A DNA stretch of 22,567 bases from contig CAMZAI010000013.1 of assembly GCA_947304065.1 (NCBI GenBank), forward strand, positions 1 through 22,567. The letters are read 5' to 3'. The notes beneath the pieces are model-generated. The model was not told the DNA's origin. It did no database searches and saw nothing but the letters and a program-made list of their open reading frames with translations. Position 1 is the first letter of the stretch. Every line of letters starts with the position of its first letter. Of the stretch, positions 1-7,093 are shown one piece after another. Source of the DNA: an uncultured Clostridia bacterium. Lineage in GTDB: Bacteria > Bacillota > Clostridia > Lachnospirales > Lachnospiraceae. The translations under genes were made by a program, and so were the position numbers.

Positions 1-323
1 AGTCCGAAGCGGAGACTCTGCGAAGGGGCCATGTACCTGAAGCAATGGAGGACAAGTGGTTCTGGTATATGGAGGGCGATACGCTCTGCGTGCACAGGAG
101 CTGGACGGGTTACTGTATTTTTGTCCTGGAACTGTCCGGCGGCAGCACTCATAAGGTTACGGTGAACCGCGACCCGGAGCAGTACACGAGCGAGGGAGTG
201 GATGCGGACATCGAGCGCCTGAACAAGCTGCTCGATCATATGCTTGAGCAGCCCTACGATTACTATACGGAGTGGATATCGGAGACAGCGGACAGTATTA
301 AGAACGCAAAGAAGGGAGACTGA
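1..323 (+). CDS. C-terminal part of a protein of unknown function (5' truncated by window edge)
   Basis: The reading frame is open from the first complete codon (position 3) to a TGA at 321-323, so the gene begins upstream of the window. An ATG at 45 has no ribosome site in front of it, and the residues before it (ending GHVPEA) read as continuous protein. The segment around EAMEDKWFWY and HRSWTGYCIF resembles, from memory, a conserved tract in Clostridia proteins of unknown function, some of them linked to ADP-ribosylglycohydrolase or macro domains; that link is not shown here. The C-terminal part is acidic and probably helical (DADIERLNKLLDHMLEQ). No signal peptide or membrane segment is visible in the part present. 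The stop codon lies one base before the next ATG, so the two genes are probably co-transcribed. The function is unknown. Confidence 0.75.
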   Translation, partial: SEAETLRRGHVPEAMEDKWFWYMEGDTLCVHRSWTGYCIFVLELSGGSTHKVTVNRDPEQYTSEGVDADIERLNKLLDHMLEQPYDYYTEWISETADSIKNAKKGD

Positions 324-324
324 T

Positions 325-666
325 ATGGCTACGATCAATGTTTATGAACAGTATTTCAAGGCACAGGGCACTTTTAACGGCGTGAAGCGCAAGGGAGCGC
401 TGGTGATGCTGGTTTCGGACTCTGAGGCCGGACAGATCAAATACACCGCGGGCGTGACATTCTTCCCGCACAAGAACGATGAGGATTTTGCAGTTTCTTA
501 CGATGCGTTTTTCGAGAAGGTTTTGTACGAGGGCAAAGGCCGCAGATCGAAGAAGAAGGAGCAGGCCTTCATTGAATCGTTCCGCGAGACGATCGATGCT
601 GTCGCAGCTGAGGCCGGAGGCAAAGTGCTCTGGGACGAGCCGCTGGGGGACGCGAGAAGAGGATGA
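325..666 (+). CDS. small conserved-looking protein of unknown function (113 aa)
   Basis: The start is taken as the ATG at 325, one base after the preceding stop, because AAGGGAG lies just upstream. A longer reading from 244 would run through the previous gene. The protein begins MATINVYEQYF and is soluble. It has a likely beta-rich first half (KGALVMLVSDSEAGQIKYTAG) and a basic, helical second half containing GRRSKKKEQAF. It has no signal peptide, membrane span or metal-binding motif. Tight coupling to the upstream gene suggests joint translation. I do not recognise a named family and assign no function. The gap to the next gene (667-727) is short and AT-rich; no convincing promoter was found there. 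Confidence 0.7.
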   Translation: MATINVYEQYFKAQGTFNGVKRKGALVMLVSDSEAGQIKYTAGVTFFPHKNDEDFAVSYDAFFEKVLYEGKGRRSKKKEQAFIESFRETIDAVAAEAGGKVLWDEPLGDARRG

Positions 667-727
667 TCTTTGATCTGAGGGCTGAATTAGGTTTTGATAA
701 ATAATTTTTGAGAAAAGGAGAAAGATC

Positions 728-1474
728 ATGGAAGAGTTCTACATTAATTCGGACGGATGTCGTCTGCATGCCAAACTGGACCGCCCCGAGGGTTTTGAGA
801 AGGGGCCGCTCTGCATTCTGATCCACGGGTTTACGGGACACATGGAGGAGGACCATATCATCGCGGCGCAGAAGGCCATGAACGATGAGGGTGTGGCTGT
901 TCTGAGGGTCGAGATGTTCGGCCACGGACAGAGCGACGGCGAGTTCAAAAACCATACACTCTACAAGTGGGTGACCAATGCGCTGGAAGTCGTAAAATAC
1001 GCGAAGAAACTGGATTTCGTGACCGATCTCTATATCAGCGGCCATTCGCAGGGCGGCATGCTTACGATGCTGATCGGCGGAATGTGCTCCGACGATTTTA
1101 AGGCGATCCTGCCCCTGTCTCCGGCATGGATGATCCCCGAGCGCTCACGCTGCGGCGAGCTGCTCGGCCAGACCTACGATCCGAAGCATATCCCGGAAAT
1201 GCTGCATTTTGACGAGAAGGAGCTGTCCGGCGACTATATCCGTGTGGCCCAGACGATCCATGTGGAGGATGAGATCGCTCGCTATGAGGGACCTGTGTAC
1301 ATTGTGCACGGAGATGCGGACGATGTTGTGCCGTATTCCTACGCGGAAAAGGCGAAGGAACTCTATAAGAACGCGACGCTCGTGCCGATCCACGGCGACG
1401 ATCATTGCTTCACCAGGCATCTTGATCAGATGTCGGACGCGATAAGGAAATTCTTTAAGGACGAGAGGAAATGA
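728..1474 (+). CDS. alpha/beta hydrolase, Est1E-like cinnamoyl/feruloyl esterase
   Basis: This 248-residue protein is an alpha/beta hydrolase. It shows HGFTGH (33-38) forming the oxyanion region, the nucleophile elbow GHSQGG (105-110) with Ser107, an acid in HGDADD (194-199, probably Asp198) and a catalytic His226 in GDDHCF. The whole chain, including PLSPAWMIPE and VAQTIHVED, closely follows what I recall of Est1E, the feruloyl esterase of Butyrivibrio proteoclasticus, which cleaves hydroxycinnamate esters from plant cell-wall xylan. There is no signal peptide, so it should act in the cytoplasm on imported esters. AAAGGAG stands about 8 bases before the ATG. Its stop overlaps the next start (ATGA), giving translational coupling to the GH3 lipoprotein. 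A broader acyl-esterase specificity is possible. Confidence 0.88.
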   Translation: MEEFYINSDGCRLHAKLDRPEGFEKGPLCILIHGFTGHMEEDHIIAAQKAMNDEGVAVLRVEMFGHGQSDGEFKNHTLYKWVTNALEVVKYAKKLDFVTDLYISGHSQGGMLTMLIGGMCSDDFKAILPLSPAWMIPERSRCGELLGQTYDPKHIPEMLHFDEKELSGDYIRVAQTIHVEDEIARYEGPVYIVHGDADDVVPYSYAEKAKELYKNATLVPIHGDDHCFTRHLDQMSDAIRKFFKDERK

Positions 1475-3861
1475 ACAGAAAAAGGGTTTTGATCCTCTTG
1501 GGGGTTTTGATATTGACCTGCTTTTTGGCAGGCTGTTCTAAGAATGCGGCCGGCGGGGCGGATGCGAGCCCGACGCCGGTGATCACTGCAACAGAGGCAC
1601 CGAAGCCGACAGATGTACCGAAGCCGACGGATGCTGCGCAGCCTGATGCGACTTCTGAGCCGGACGTTACCGCAACTCCTACTCCCGAGCCCACACCCAC
1701 CCCTGTACCGCAGGAGGCGGTCGATGAGGCGGTCCGCATTGCGGCTGCCCACGGACTGAGCGAGGAGGACCTGCACGGCGAGTATGCCCTGTTCCTGGAG
1801 TTTGCCAAAGAGGCTGAGGACAATGAAGACCTGAGCGGATACAAGGAATCGCTGTACCAAATCTTCCCCGTGATCGCGGATAATACGGAGTACATTGACT
1901 GCGAATATCTGCTGAGACGTGTGGTTTGCCTGAGCATCATTGACAACGAGATCGACGGTATGCATCGCGGTGAGTATCATCGGGACACGAATACGGTCAT
2001 GATCAATACGATAAGGGAAGAACCCGTTGATCACCGCTGGCCGGCTACCGTATTCCATGAGCTCATGCACTTTGTGGACCACAGCGCATCGAGTGACACA
2101 GGTGAGTTTTATTATTTCCTGGACGATAAGGTGCTTACACTTCGGGAATTTCTTGAACTGCCGGCTGAGGACCAGAACAGGGCGAAGTCGTGCTGTGCGG
2201 CGGATTATCTCATAGAAAGCGGTGCGGAGCTGTTTACCGCAAAGTATTTTTCCGGCGCAGTACAGTCGTACACGGAACCGTGCCAGTTTTTATCGGGGCT
2301 TGAGTATATCTACGGCACGGAAAGAGTGAAGGAATTATTCTTCAGTCCTGATTCCGAGGTAAAGTCCGCAAAGATGTTTTTTGACGCGGGTTATCCGTAC
2401 GACAGATATGCCGATGCGACCGCTTCACTCAACTGGCTGGCATATCCGGAAACCTGCATCAAGCCGGACAACTATATCTCACCGGAGGAGATACTGACCG
2501 ACCTGTATAAGGCAGAGCACGGAGACGGATGGGAGACGGACAGGGAATTCTGTTATATACTGGATACTTTTACCGCGGACTGGGATTATTGTGAAGCATT
2601 GAACGCAAAGGTATACGCGGACCTTCCGTTTACGCCGACACTGTTCTGTTCACCTCCGGCACCCGTGATCATTGACGGAGAAATGACTCTGGGAGCCTAC
2701 GCGACCTGGACCGATCCCGGCACAAAAAGGACGGTGCACGGAGCAATCACTGCGGAATACGATTTTGAAAGGGAAAAAGCGACCGGTTACAAACTGATCG
2801 ATATGGAAGAGATGGAATACAGATTATTCAGCGGGGCTTATGATATCAGTGCGATGACGCTGCGCGAGAAGATCCTGCAGATGTGCGTGATCACGCCCGA
2901 ACAGCTCGGAAACTGGAATATGACCTCGGCCGGAAAGAGGGAGCTTGCTGCGCTCGAGAAGTACCCGGTCGGAGGTGTGATCTTTTTTGAGGACCAGTTG
3001 CAGAACCCTTCACAGACACGGGAAATGCTCGCTCAGCTGCAGGCATATGCCCGTGAAGCGGGACTTCCCAGGCTGTTTCTGTGCGTCGACGAAGAAGGCG
3101 GCAAGGTGGCCCGCATAGCAAATAATAAAGCTTTCGGCGTGGAGAATCCCGGACCGATGAAGAACATCGAGACGGTCGAAGACGCTCGCGAGACCGGGCG
3201 GTACATAGGCGGATACCTGAGTGACCTCGGGTTCAATGTAGACTTTGCGCCCGACGCGGATGTGCTGACCGCACCCGGCAGCAAGATCATCGGGAACAGG
3301 TCGTTCGGCAATGATCCTCAGAAGGTCACGGAGTATGCAGCGGCCGTATCGGACGGCCTGCAGGAGTATGGGATACTCAGCTGTTTCAAGCATTTCCCGG
3401 GACATGGCGCCGTTGAGGCCGACACGCACGAGGGACTCGCTTACACAGACAAATCACTCGAGGACCTTATGTCCTGCGAGATCATTCCCTTCGCGAAGGC
3501 GGGAGAGCTGGGAGTAGACATGGTGATGGCCGCGCATATCTCGGTACCGGCCATACTTGGAGACAATACACCCTGCTCGCTCTCTGAATACATGCTGACG
3601 ACGGTGCTCAAGGAGCAGCTCGGCTATACCGGCCTCGTGATCACTGATGCTCTGAACATGGGTGCTGTCACAAAGGACCTCGCGGACGGCGAAGCTGCTG
3701 TAATGGCGGTTAAAGCAGGAGTCGACATCCTCCTGATGCCGCCCGACCTCGATGCTGCAGTAGACGCGATCGAAGCTGCCGTGGCAAACGGCGAGATCCC
3801 GGAATCGCGTATCGATGAGGCGGTGGAGAAGATACTTGCAAAGAAAAAAGAGCTCAGATGA
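1471..3861 (+). CDS. lipoprotein fusing an HExxH domain to a NagZ-type GH3 beta-N-acetylhexosaminidase
   Basis: This 796-residue protein starts with a lipoprotein signal (basic start, hydrophobic core, lipobox LAGC with Cys22) and a Pro/Thr-rich spacer (about 33-80), so it should be tethered outside the membrane. Residues 81-455 hold a domain with HELMH at 196-200 and a downstream ESGAE (249-253), the layout of a gluzincin-type zinc peptidase. I do not recognise its family. Residues 460-796 are a GH3 domain of the NagZ type: DEEGG (540-544), KHFPGHG (640-646), the Asp651-His653 dyad typical of NagZ acid/base chemistry, and the expected nucleophile Asp726 in TDALNM. NagZ enzymes remove N-acetylglucosamine from peptidoglycan fragments. 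The start overlaps the esterase stop (ATGA). A terminator spans the end of the gene. Confidence 0.87.
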   Translation: MNRKRVLILLGVLILTCFLAGCSKNAAGGADASPTPVITATEAPKPTDVPKPTDAAQPDATSEPDVTATPTPEPTPTPVPQEAVDEAVRIAAAHGLSEEDLHGEYALFLEFAKEAEDNEDLSGYKESLYQIFPVIADNTEYIDCEYLLRRVVCLSIIDNEIDGMHRGEYHRDTNTVMINTIREEPVDHRWPATVFHELMHFVDHSASSDTGEFYYFLDDKVLTLREFLELPAEDQNRAKSCCAADYLIESGAELFTAKYFSGAVQSYTEPCQFLSGLEYIYGTERVKELFFSPDSEVKSAKMFFDAGYPYDRYADATASLNWLAYPETCIKPDNYISPEEILTDLYKAEHGDGWETDREFCYILDTFTADWDYCEALNAKVYADLPFTPTLFCSPPAPVIIDGEMTLGAYATWTDPGTKRTVHGAITAEYDFEREKATGYKLIDMEEMEYRLFSGAYDISAMTLREKILQMCVITPEQLGNWNMTSAGKRELAALEKYPVGGVIFFEDQLQNPSQTREMLAQLQAYAREAGLPRLFLCVDEEGGKVARIANNKAFGVENPGPMKNIETVEDARETGRYIGGYLSDLGFNVDFAPDADVLTAPGSKIIGNRSFGNDPQKVTEYAAAVSDGLQEYGILSCFKHFPGHGAVEADTHEGLAYTDKSLEDLMSCEIIPFAKAGELGVDMVMAAHISVPAILGDNTPCSLSEYMLTTVLKEQLGYTGLVITDALNMGAVTKDLADGEAAVMAVKAGVDILLMPPDLDAAVDAIEAAVANGEIPESRIDEAVEKILAKKKELR

Positions 3862-3873
3862 GCTCTTTTTTTG
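3844..3873. terminator. bidirectional intrinsic terminator between convergent genes
   Basis: An A-rich arm followed by GAGCTCA pairs with TGAGCTC followed by a T run, with the stop codon of the GH3 gene inside the hairpin. The A and T runs on both sides allow it to work on both strands, serving the GH3 gene on the plus strand and the alarmone synthetase gene (stop at 3902) on the minus strand. Confidence 0.8.
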
Positions 3874-3901
3874 AACCTAAGGGGACGGGCTATAGGTCAT
3901 T

Positions 3902-4660
3902 TTACAGTTCGGTTATTCGGTTGCGTATTTCCTGCATCCGCTTGTCCAGTCTTGAAATCTCAGCGGCGCATTCGGACAGCTCGCCCGCCAGTTCTTCAGC
4001 CTCGGAGCCGGTGAATTCCTTCTCGGAGCGCTTATAGTGGAGCGTATGCTCGAGGCTCGCCCAGAAGTCCATTGCGATCGTGCGCAGCTGAACTTCGACC
4101 TTCACTGATTTCTTCTCATTGTGCAGGAAAATGGGTACCTCGACTATCAGATGGAGGCTGCGATAGCCGCTGGGCTTGGGATTCTTGATATAATCCTTGC
4201 GCTCGACGAGTGTCACGTCGTCCTGCTGCAGCAGGCAGTCCGCGAGCAGATAGATGTCGTCTATATAAGAACATACAACGCGTACGCCGGCGATGTCATT
4301 CAGGCCTTCTTCGATGTCTTCCACCGAAAGACCGATCTTTTTGCGGCGGATCTTGCGCATGATGCTTTCGTATGATTTAACGCGGGATTTGATCGATTCA
4401 ATGGGATTGCGCTCCAGGTTCAGGGAGAACTGCTCGTTCAAAATCTTGAACTTTGTCTCGACCTGCATGATCGCGCATTGGTAGAAAGTCATCATCTGCT
4501 CGATCGGGAGCATATTTACCTTCACGAAATCCAGGAACTCATCCGACATGAGATTGTCCCTGATCATATCCTCCGAGAGGCGGGGCATGATCGCAGGGAG
4601 ACTGTTTTCTATCCTCTTCAGGCTAGCCTGTATTTCATTGTCCAGTTCTTTTTCTGTCAT
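3902..4660 (-). CDS. small alarmone synthetase (RelA/SpoT-domain GTP pyrophosphokinase, RelQ/YjbM-like)
   Basis: The protein (252 aa) carries only a RelA/SpoT synthetase domain, roughly residues 87-212: SRVKSYESI (92-100), DIAGVRVV (122-129), KNPKPSGYRSLH (159-170) and VEVQLRT (188-194) with the expected catalytic Glu189. DFWASLEH (198-205) follows. There is no HD hydrolase domain and no TGS or ACT domain, so it should make, but not break, (p)ppGpp or pGpp from ATP and GTP or GDP in the cytoplasm. Firmicute RelQ proteins are about 210 residues. The extra length here is at the N terminus and in an acidic, coiled-coil-like C terminus (215-250). AAAGGGTGG precedes the ATG. The promoter carries an 11-bp repeat array (see the regulatory entry), suggesting stress control by a response regulator. 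Confidence 0.9.
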   Translation of the reverse strand: MTEKELDNEIQASLKRIENSLPAIMPRLSEDMIRDNLMSDEFLDFVKVNMLPIEQMMTFYQCAIMQVETKFKILNEQFSLNLERNPIESIKSRVKSYESIMRKIRRKKIGLSVEDIEEGLNDIAGVRVVCSYIDDIYLLADCLLQQDDVTLVERKDYIKNPKPSGYRSLHLIVEVPIFLHNEKKSVKVEVQLRTIAMDFWASLEHTLHYKRSEKEFTGSEAEELAGELSECAAEISRLDKRMQEIRNRITEL

Positions 4661-4688
4661 TGTTTACTGCACCACCCTTTCTAAGATT

Positions 4689-4763
4689 ATTATACACGGT
4701 TTCACTGAGAGGGTGATTAACAAACGGTAAACAATCGGTTAAGAAGGGTTAAATCTTTGTAAA
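4689..4763 (-). promoter_or_regulatory. promoter of the alarmone synthetase gene with PhoP-type direct-repeat operator
   Basis: On the minus strand a TATAAT -10 lies at 4694-4689. Upstream are five hexamers, in order toward the -10: TTTACA (4763-4758), TTAACC (4752-4747), TTAACC (4742-4737), TTTACC (4731-4726) and TTAATC (4720-4715). Their spacing is 11, 10, 11 and 11 bp. The gap from the nearest hexamer to the -10 is 20 bp. There is no good -35 box, as expected for an activator-dependent promoter. Hexamers repeated about once per helix turn are the known target form of OmpR/PhoB-class regulators such as Bacillus PhoP. The identity of the regulator is inference. Confidence 0.72.
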
Positions 4764-4777
4764 GCAAAAAGTATACA

Positions 4778-5041
4778 TTAATCCCGGCAGTCTTTTAATT
4801 CTCTCTTTACCGCGGGTTCGCTCTTCTTAAATATCGTAAATCTTCCGAATATCCAGGCTCCGATAATGAATGTGATCGCAATGATCTCAAGTCCGGCGAT
4901 CACCAGAAGCATGATGATGAGGGGTAATGCTACGAGGAAGGTAATGACCTGAGCCACGCCCCATGATTCCTTCATGGCATATTCAAACAGATCTATAAAT
5001 GCTCCGAGACCTATGCAGATAGTGATTATTGTCAGCGTCAT
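4778..5041 (-). CDS. small two-helix membrane protein (87 aa), paralogue of the protein at 12265-12477
   Basis: The 87-residue protein has a hydrophobic N-terminal segment, then a long hydrophobic stretch from about residue 30 to 68 that can form two membrane spans. It ends in a charged tail (FKKSEPAVKRELKDCRD). The central part, with SWGVAQVITFLVALP and IIGAWIFGRF, aligns without gaps of note to WGIFRIVGFLVFLP and VFWIIGKL in the 70-residue protein at 12265-12477, so the two are homologous. GGAGG stands upstream of the ATG. Its promoter region also carries the 11-bp repeat operator seen before the alarmone synthetase and before its paralogue. I know no function. A role in envelope stress is only suggested by the shared control. 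Confidence 0.72.
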   Translation of the reverse strand: MTLTIITICIGLGAFIDLFEYAMKESWGVAQVITFLVALPLIIMLLVIAGLEIIAITFIIGAWIFGRFTIFKKSEPAVKRELKDCRD

Positions 5042-5094
5042 CTTTCCAACCTCCGTTTCATCGAATCTTTATTCCTGCGTTTTGACATGGACAC

Positions 5095-5148
5095 AGTTTA
5101 GCAGGGTAAGATTAAACCGTCTTTTAGGGAAGGTTAAAAAATGATTAA
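5095..5148 (-). promoter_or_regulatory. promoter and 11-bp repeat operator of the 87-aa membrane protein gene
   Basis: On the minus strand TTAATC (5148-5143), TTAACC (5137-5132), a poorly matching position (5126-5121) and TTAATC (5115-5110) lie on an exact 11-bp grid. After a 9-bp gap comes an extended -10, TGC followed by TAAACT (5100-5095). The 9-bp gap equals that at the paralogue's promoter (12210-12218) and is one helix turn less than the 20 bp at the alarmone synthetase promoter. The site lies between divergent genes and could also affect the gene at 5223. Confidence 0.62.
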
Positions 5149-5175
5149 AAATACATGGCTTAAAGCCCTTTTCTG

Positions 5176-5184
5176 TGGTATAAT
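5176..5184 (+). promoter_or_regulatory. extended -10 promoter for the HEGEH protein gene
   Basis: TGG followed by TATAAT (5179-5184) forms an extended -10 about 38 bases before the ATG at 5223. The -35 position (TGGCTT at 5156-5161) is poor, which an extended -10 can tolerate. GGAAGGAGG lies between promoter and start. Confidence 0.6.
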
Positions 5185-5222
5185 ACCTGTACTCAAATAA
5201 CAGGCGGAAGGAGGCTGCGGAC

Positions 5223-5813
5223 ATGATCTACGGAGTAGGTTTCGGCAATTACGGCGGATACAGCGGTTATACTGCGCCCACGCCCGTGCGTACCGGCACT
5301 GCCGGCGAAGTTCAGGTTCCCGCAGTGCGTCTTCCGGGCGGAAGCGCGCCTTCCAAAGGAGGGGAGATATCTCCTTACGCCGTGACGAACGAACAGGAAG
5401 CCCGCGAGGCCGGCCTCAGTGAGGGCCAGATCCGCGGGCTGAAAAAGTCGGGTAAGATTGAGTGCGCGACCTGTGCCGGCCGCATGTATCAGGACGGCTC
5501 GGATGAGAACGTTTCGTTCAAGGCCGCCGCGCATGTGTCTCCCGAGGCAGCAGGCGCAGCTGTGCGCAGTCACGAGGGAGAGCATGTTTCGAACGCTTAC
5601 AAAAAGGCTTTTATGAATAACGGAAAGGTGATGCGCGCTTCCGTTTCCATACATATGGCGGTATGCCCCGAGTGCGGCCGAAGCTACGTATCGGGCGGTA
5701 CCACTTCCACATCGATCATGTATTATGGCAATAAATCCGGCGCTGACAGCCGCAGGCTGACGCTCGACGAAGCGGCCGGCATAAAGGGAAGATTCATAGA
5801 TACGGGCGTGTAA
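5223..5813 (+). CDS. putative zinc metalloprotease-like protein with HEGEH and two Cys pairs (possibly SprA-related)
   Basis: The 196-residue protein opens with a Gly/Tyr-rich, low-complexity stretch (1-20). It then has CATC (81-84), a SFKAAAHVSPEAA segment, HEGEH (117-121, an HExxH motif) followed by VSNAYKKA, and CPECGRSYVSGG (148-159). The four cysteines could form a structural zinc site, and HExxH a catalytic one. The layout, including a GEV near residue 28, is reminiscent of the SprA-related family of uncharacterised HExxH proteins; this is recall and was not tested. There is no signal peptide or membrane span, so it is probably cytoplasmic or exported by an unusual route. AAGGAGG precedes the ATG. 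It converges tail to tail, 6 bases apart, with the oxidoreductase gene on the other strand. Confidence 0.75.
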   Translation: MIYGVGFGNYGGYSGYTAPTPVRTGTAGEVQVPAVRLPGGSAPSKGGEISPYAVTNEQEAREAGLSEGQIRGLKKSGKIECATCAGRMYQDGSDENVSFKAAAHVSPEAAGAAVRSHEGEHVSNAYKKAFMNNGKVMRASVSIHMAVCPECGRSYVSGGTTSTSIMYYGNKSGADSRRLTLDEAAGIKGRFIDTGV

Positions 5814-5819
5814 ACAGAC

Positions 5820-6773
5820 TTATTTCTTCCAGCCTTTGCGTACGGTATCCATAATTTCCATCATTTTCACGGACTCATCGAGAGGCATCGAACGGCTTTC
5901 GGTGAGGCCTTTTTCTATGCAGGAAATGCTCTCAAGGAATTCGTACTCGTAGCCGCTGATCTGCTCCGGTATCTCAATGTGCTTTATCAGGCGGTCTGCG
6001 GTATCGTATATATTAATGTCGGAAGGGTTGTTGATGTTCTCTATGACAATGTAGCCCCTGTCACCGTGGAAGATGCCCTTGCGGTCGGATCTCGGATAAA
6101 TGCTGTGCGTGAGCACCGCCATGCGGCCGTCGCGGTAGAAGACCGTGATCGATTCGTCGCTGTCGACGCCGGTGTCAGCGAAGCGTACCGACGACTCGAT
6201 GCGTTCAATGTCCTCACCGAAGTGCATCAGCATGAAATTGATGCCGTAAACTCCGATGTCGAGCAGCGCGCCGCCGGCCAGCTCGGGCCTGATGATGCGC
6301 TCGACATGAGAGATCGGGTAGGAGAGGTTCGCGGTCAATGTGTAGACCTTGCCGATGATCCCGCTCGCTAAGGCGTCGTTGATCAGAGCGCGCGAAGGCA
6401 TGTAGCGGGGCCAGATCGCTTCAGAAATATAGACCTTTTTTTCACGAGCCAGACGTGCGATCTCACGTGCCTGCTCCGCTGTCTCGCAGAAGGCCTTCTC
6501 GCAGAGCGCGGGCTTACCGTGTTCTATGCAGAGCTTCATGTGCTCAAAATGATGCGAGTGCGGCGTAGCTATATACACCAGCTCCACCTCGGGATCGGAA
6601 AGCATCTCTTCATAGCTTCCGTACGCGCGCGCATAGCCGTGATCCGCAGCGAATTTCTCTGCCTTCGCAAGATCGCGTGAAGCGACCGCGCAGCAGTTGA
6701 TCTCTTTCATCTGTTCCAGGGTCCGCGATACCGTTCCCGCGATCCCGCCTGCACCCAATATTCCTATATTCAT
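5820..6773 (-). CDS. Gfo/Idh/MocA-family NAD(P)-dependent oxidoreductase
   Basis: The 317-residue protein starts MNIGILGAGGIAGT, the glycine-rich turn of a Rossmann fold. It continues with IATPHSHHFEHM (68-79) and CEKAFC (91-96), the counterpart of the EKP motif whose lysine (Lys93) helps catalysis. GGALLDIGVYGINF (167-180) supplies the C-terminal substrate-domain motif. Length and order match the family, which oxidises or reduces hydroxyl groups of sugars, inositols or trans-dihydrodiols with NAD(P). The lack of specificity motifs prevents naming a substrate; dihydrodiol-dehydrogenase-like members are the closest in feel. AAGGAGG sits 6 bases before the ATG. It is transcribed alone from its own promoter. 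It acts in the cytoplasm. Confidence 0.9.
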   Translation of the reverse strand: MNIGILGAGGIAGTVSRTLEQMKEINCCAVASRDLAKAEKFAADHGYARAYGSYEEMLSDPEVELVYIATPHSHHFEHMKLCIEHGKPALCEKAFCETAEQAREIARLAREKKVYISEAIWPRYMPSRALINDALASGIIGKVYTLTANLSYPISHVERIIRPELAGGALLDIGVYGINFMLMHFGEDIERIESSVRFADTGVDSDESITVFYRDGRMAVLTHSIYPRSDRKGIFHGDRGYIVIENINNPSDINIYDTADRLIKHIEIPEQISGYEYEFLESISCIEKGLTESRSMPLDESVKMMEIMDTVRKGWKK

Positions 6774-6820
6774 GCCGCACCTCCTTGAGATTTCCGATCA
6801 TCTGATCATTTCATATCATT

Positions 6821-6850
6821 ATTTTATCATGCGGCATTTCATGCACTCAA
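6821..6850 (-). promoter_or_regulatory. sigma-A-type promoter of the oxidoreductase gene
   Basis: On the minus strand TTGAGT (6850-6845), an 18-bp spacer and TAAAAT (6826-6821) with a preceding TGA form a -35/extended -10 promoter. It stands about 48 bases upstream of the ATG. Between promoter and start the sequence repeats GATCAT twice (6786-6799), a possible operator of unknown use. Confidence 0.5.
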
Positions 6851-6937
6851 TGGCTTATCTTGCGGATTTCACTCCATTTTGCAGCTTATTTTACAATTTA
6901 GTGCGAGTTAGCGTGGGCTAATTTGGTGAAAATGGCA

Positions 6938-6967
6938 ATTGTTTTCGTAATCGATTAAGCCTATAAT
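6938..6967 (+). promoter_or_regulatory. promoter driving the riboswitch leader
   Basis: TTGTTT (6938-6943), an 18-bp spacer and TATAAT (6962-6967) form a sigma-A-type promoter. Transcription would begin about 7 bases after the -10, immediately before the aptamer's first paired strand at 6979. Confidence 0.7.
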
Positions 6968-6977
6968 ATAGCCAAAC

Positions 6978-7093
6978 CCATGGGGGAGTAGCAAGCTCCA
7001 ACTTAGAGCAGCAAGTCAACATCCTGGTGAGTTTCACCTGGCTTGCTTTAATTTGCGAGACTCATGTATGCTTTGCCATACATGGATCTCCGC
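6978..7093 (+). promoter_or_regulatory. yybP-ykoY family (manganese-sensing) riboswitch
   Basis: P1 can form between CATGGG (6979-6984) and CTCATG (7061-7066). It encloses the loop GGAGTAG (6985-6991) and, on the other side, GCGAGA (7055-7060). A second arm has GCAAGTCAACA (7011-7021) paired through CAGG/GGTGA-type helices back to GGCTTGC (7040-7046). GGGGAGUAG, GUCAACA or GUCGUCA, and GCGAGAC or GCAAGAC are the hallmark conserved pieces of the yybP-ykoY aptamer, whose ligand is Mn2+. An alternative hairpin, 7055-7070 with 7077-7093 (core CATGTATG/CATACATG), competes directly with P1 and the GCGAGA loop. The family match is from memory of the consensus, but the number of coincident elements makes it strong. 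Confidence 0.88.

Noticed and set aside
244..324. Upstream extension of the 113-aa gene to an ATG at 244
   Set aside because: It would overlap most of the end of the preceding gene out of frame; the ATG at 325 has the ribosome site and a natural one-base gap to the stop.
670..701. TTGATC and TGATAA or GATAAA as a promoter for the esterase gene
   Set aside because: Both boxes are weak and the spacing is 19-20 bp; the gene may simply be read from the upstream operon.
4715..4763. Short repeats taken as a CRISPR-like or tandem-repeat array
   Set aside because: The repeated unit is only about 6 bases on an 11-bp grid just above a -10 box, which fits a response-regulator operator, not CRISPR repeats and spacers.
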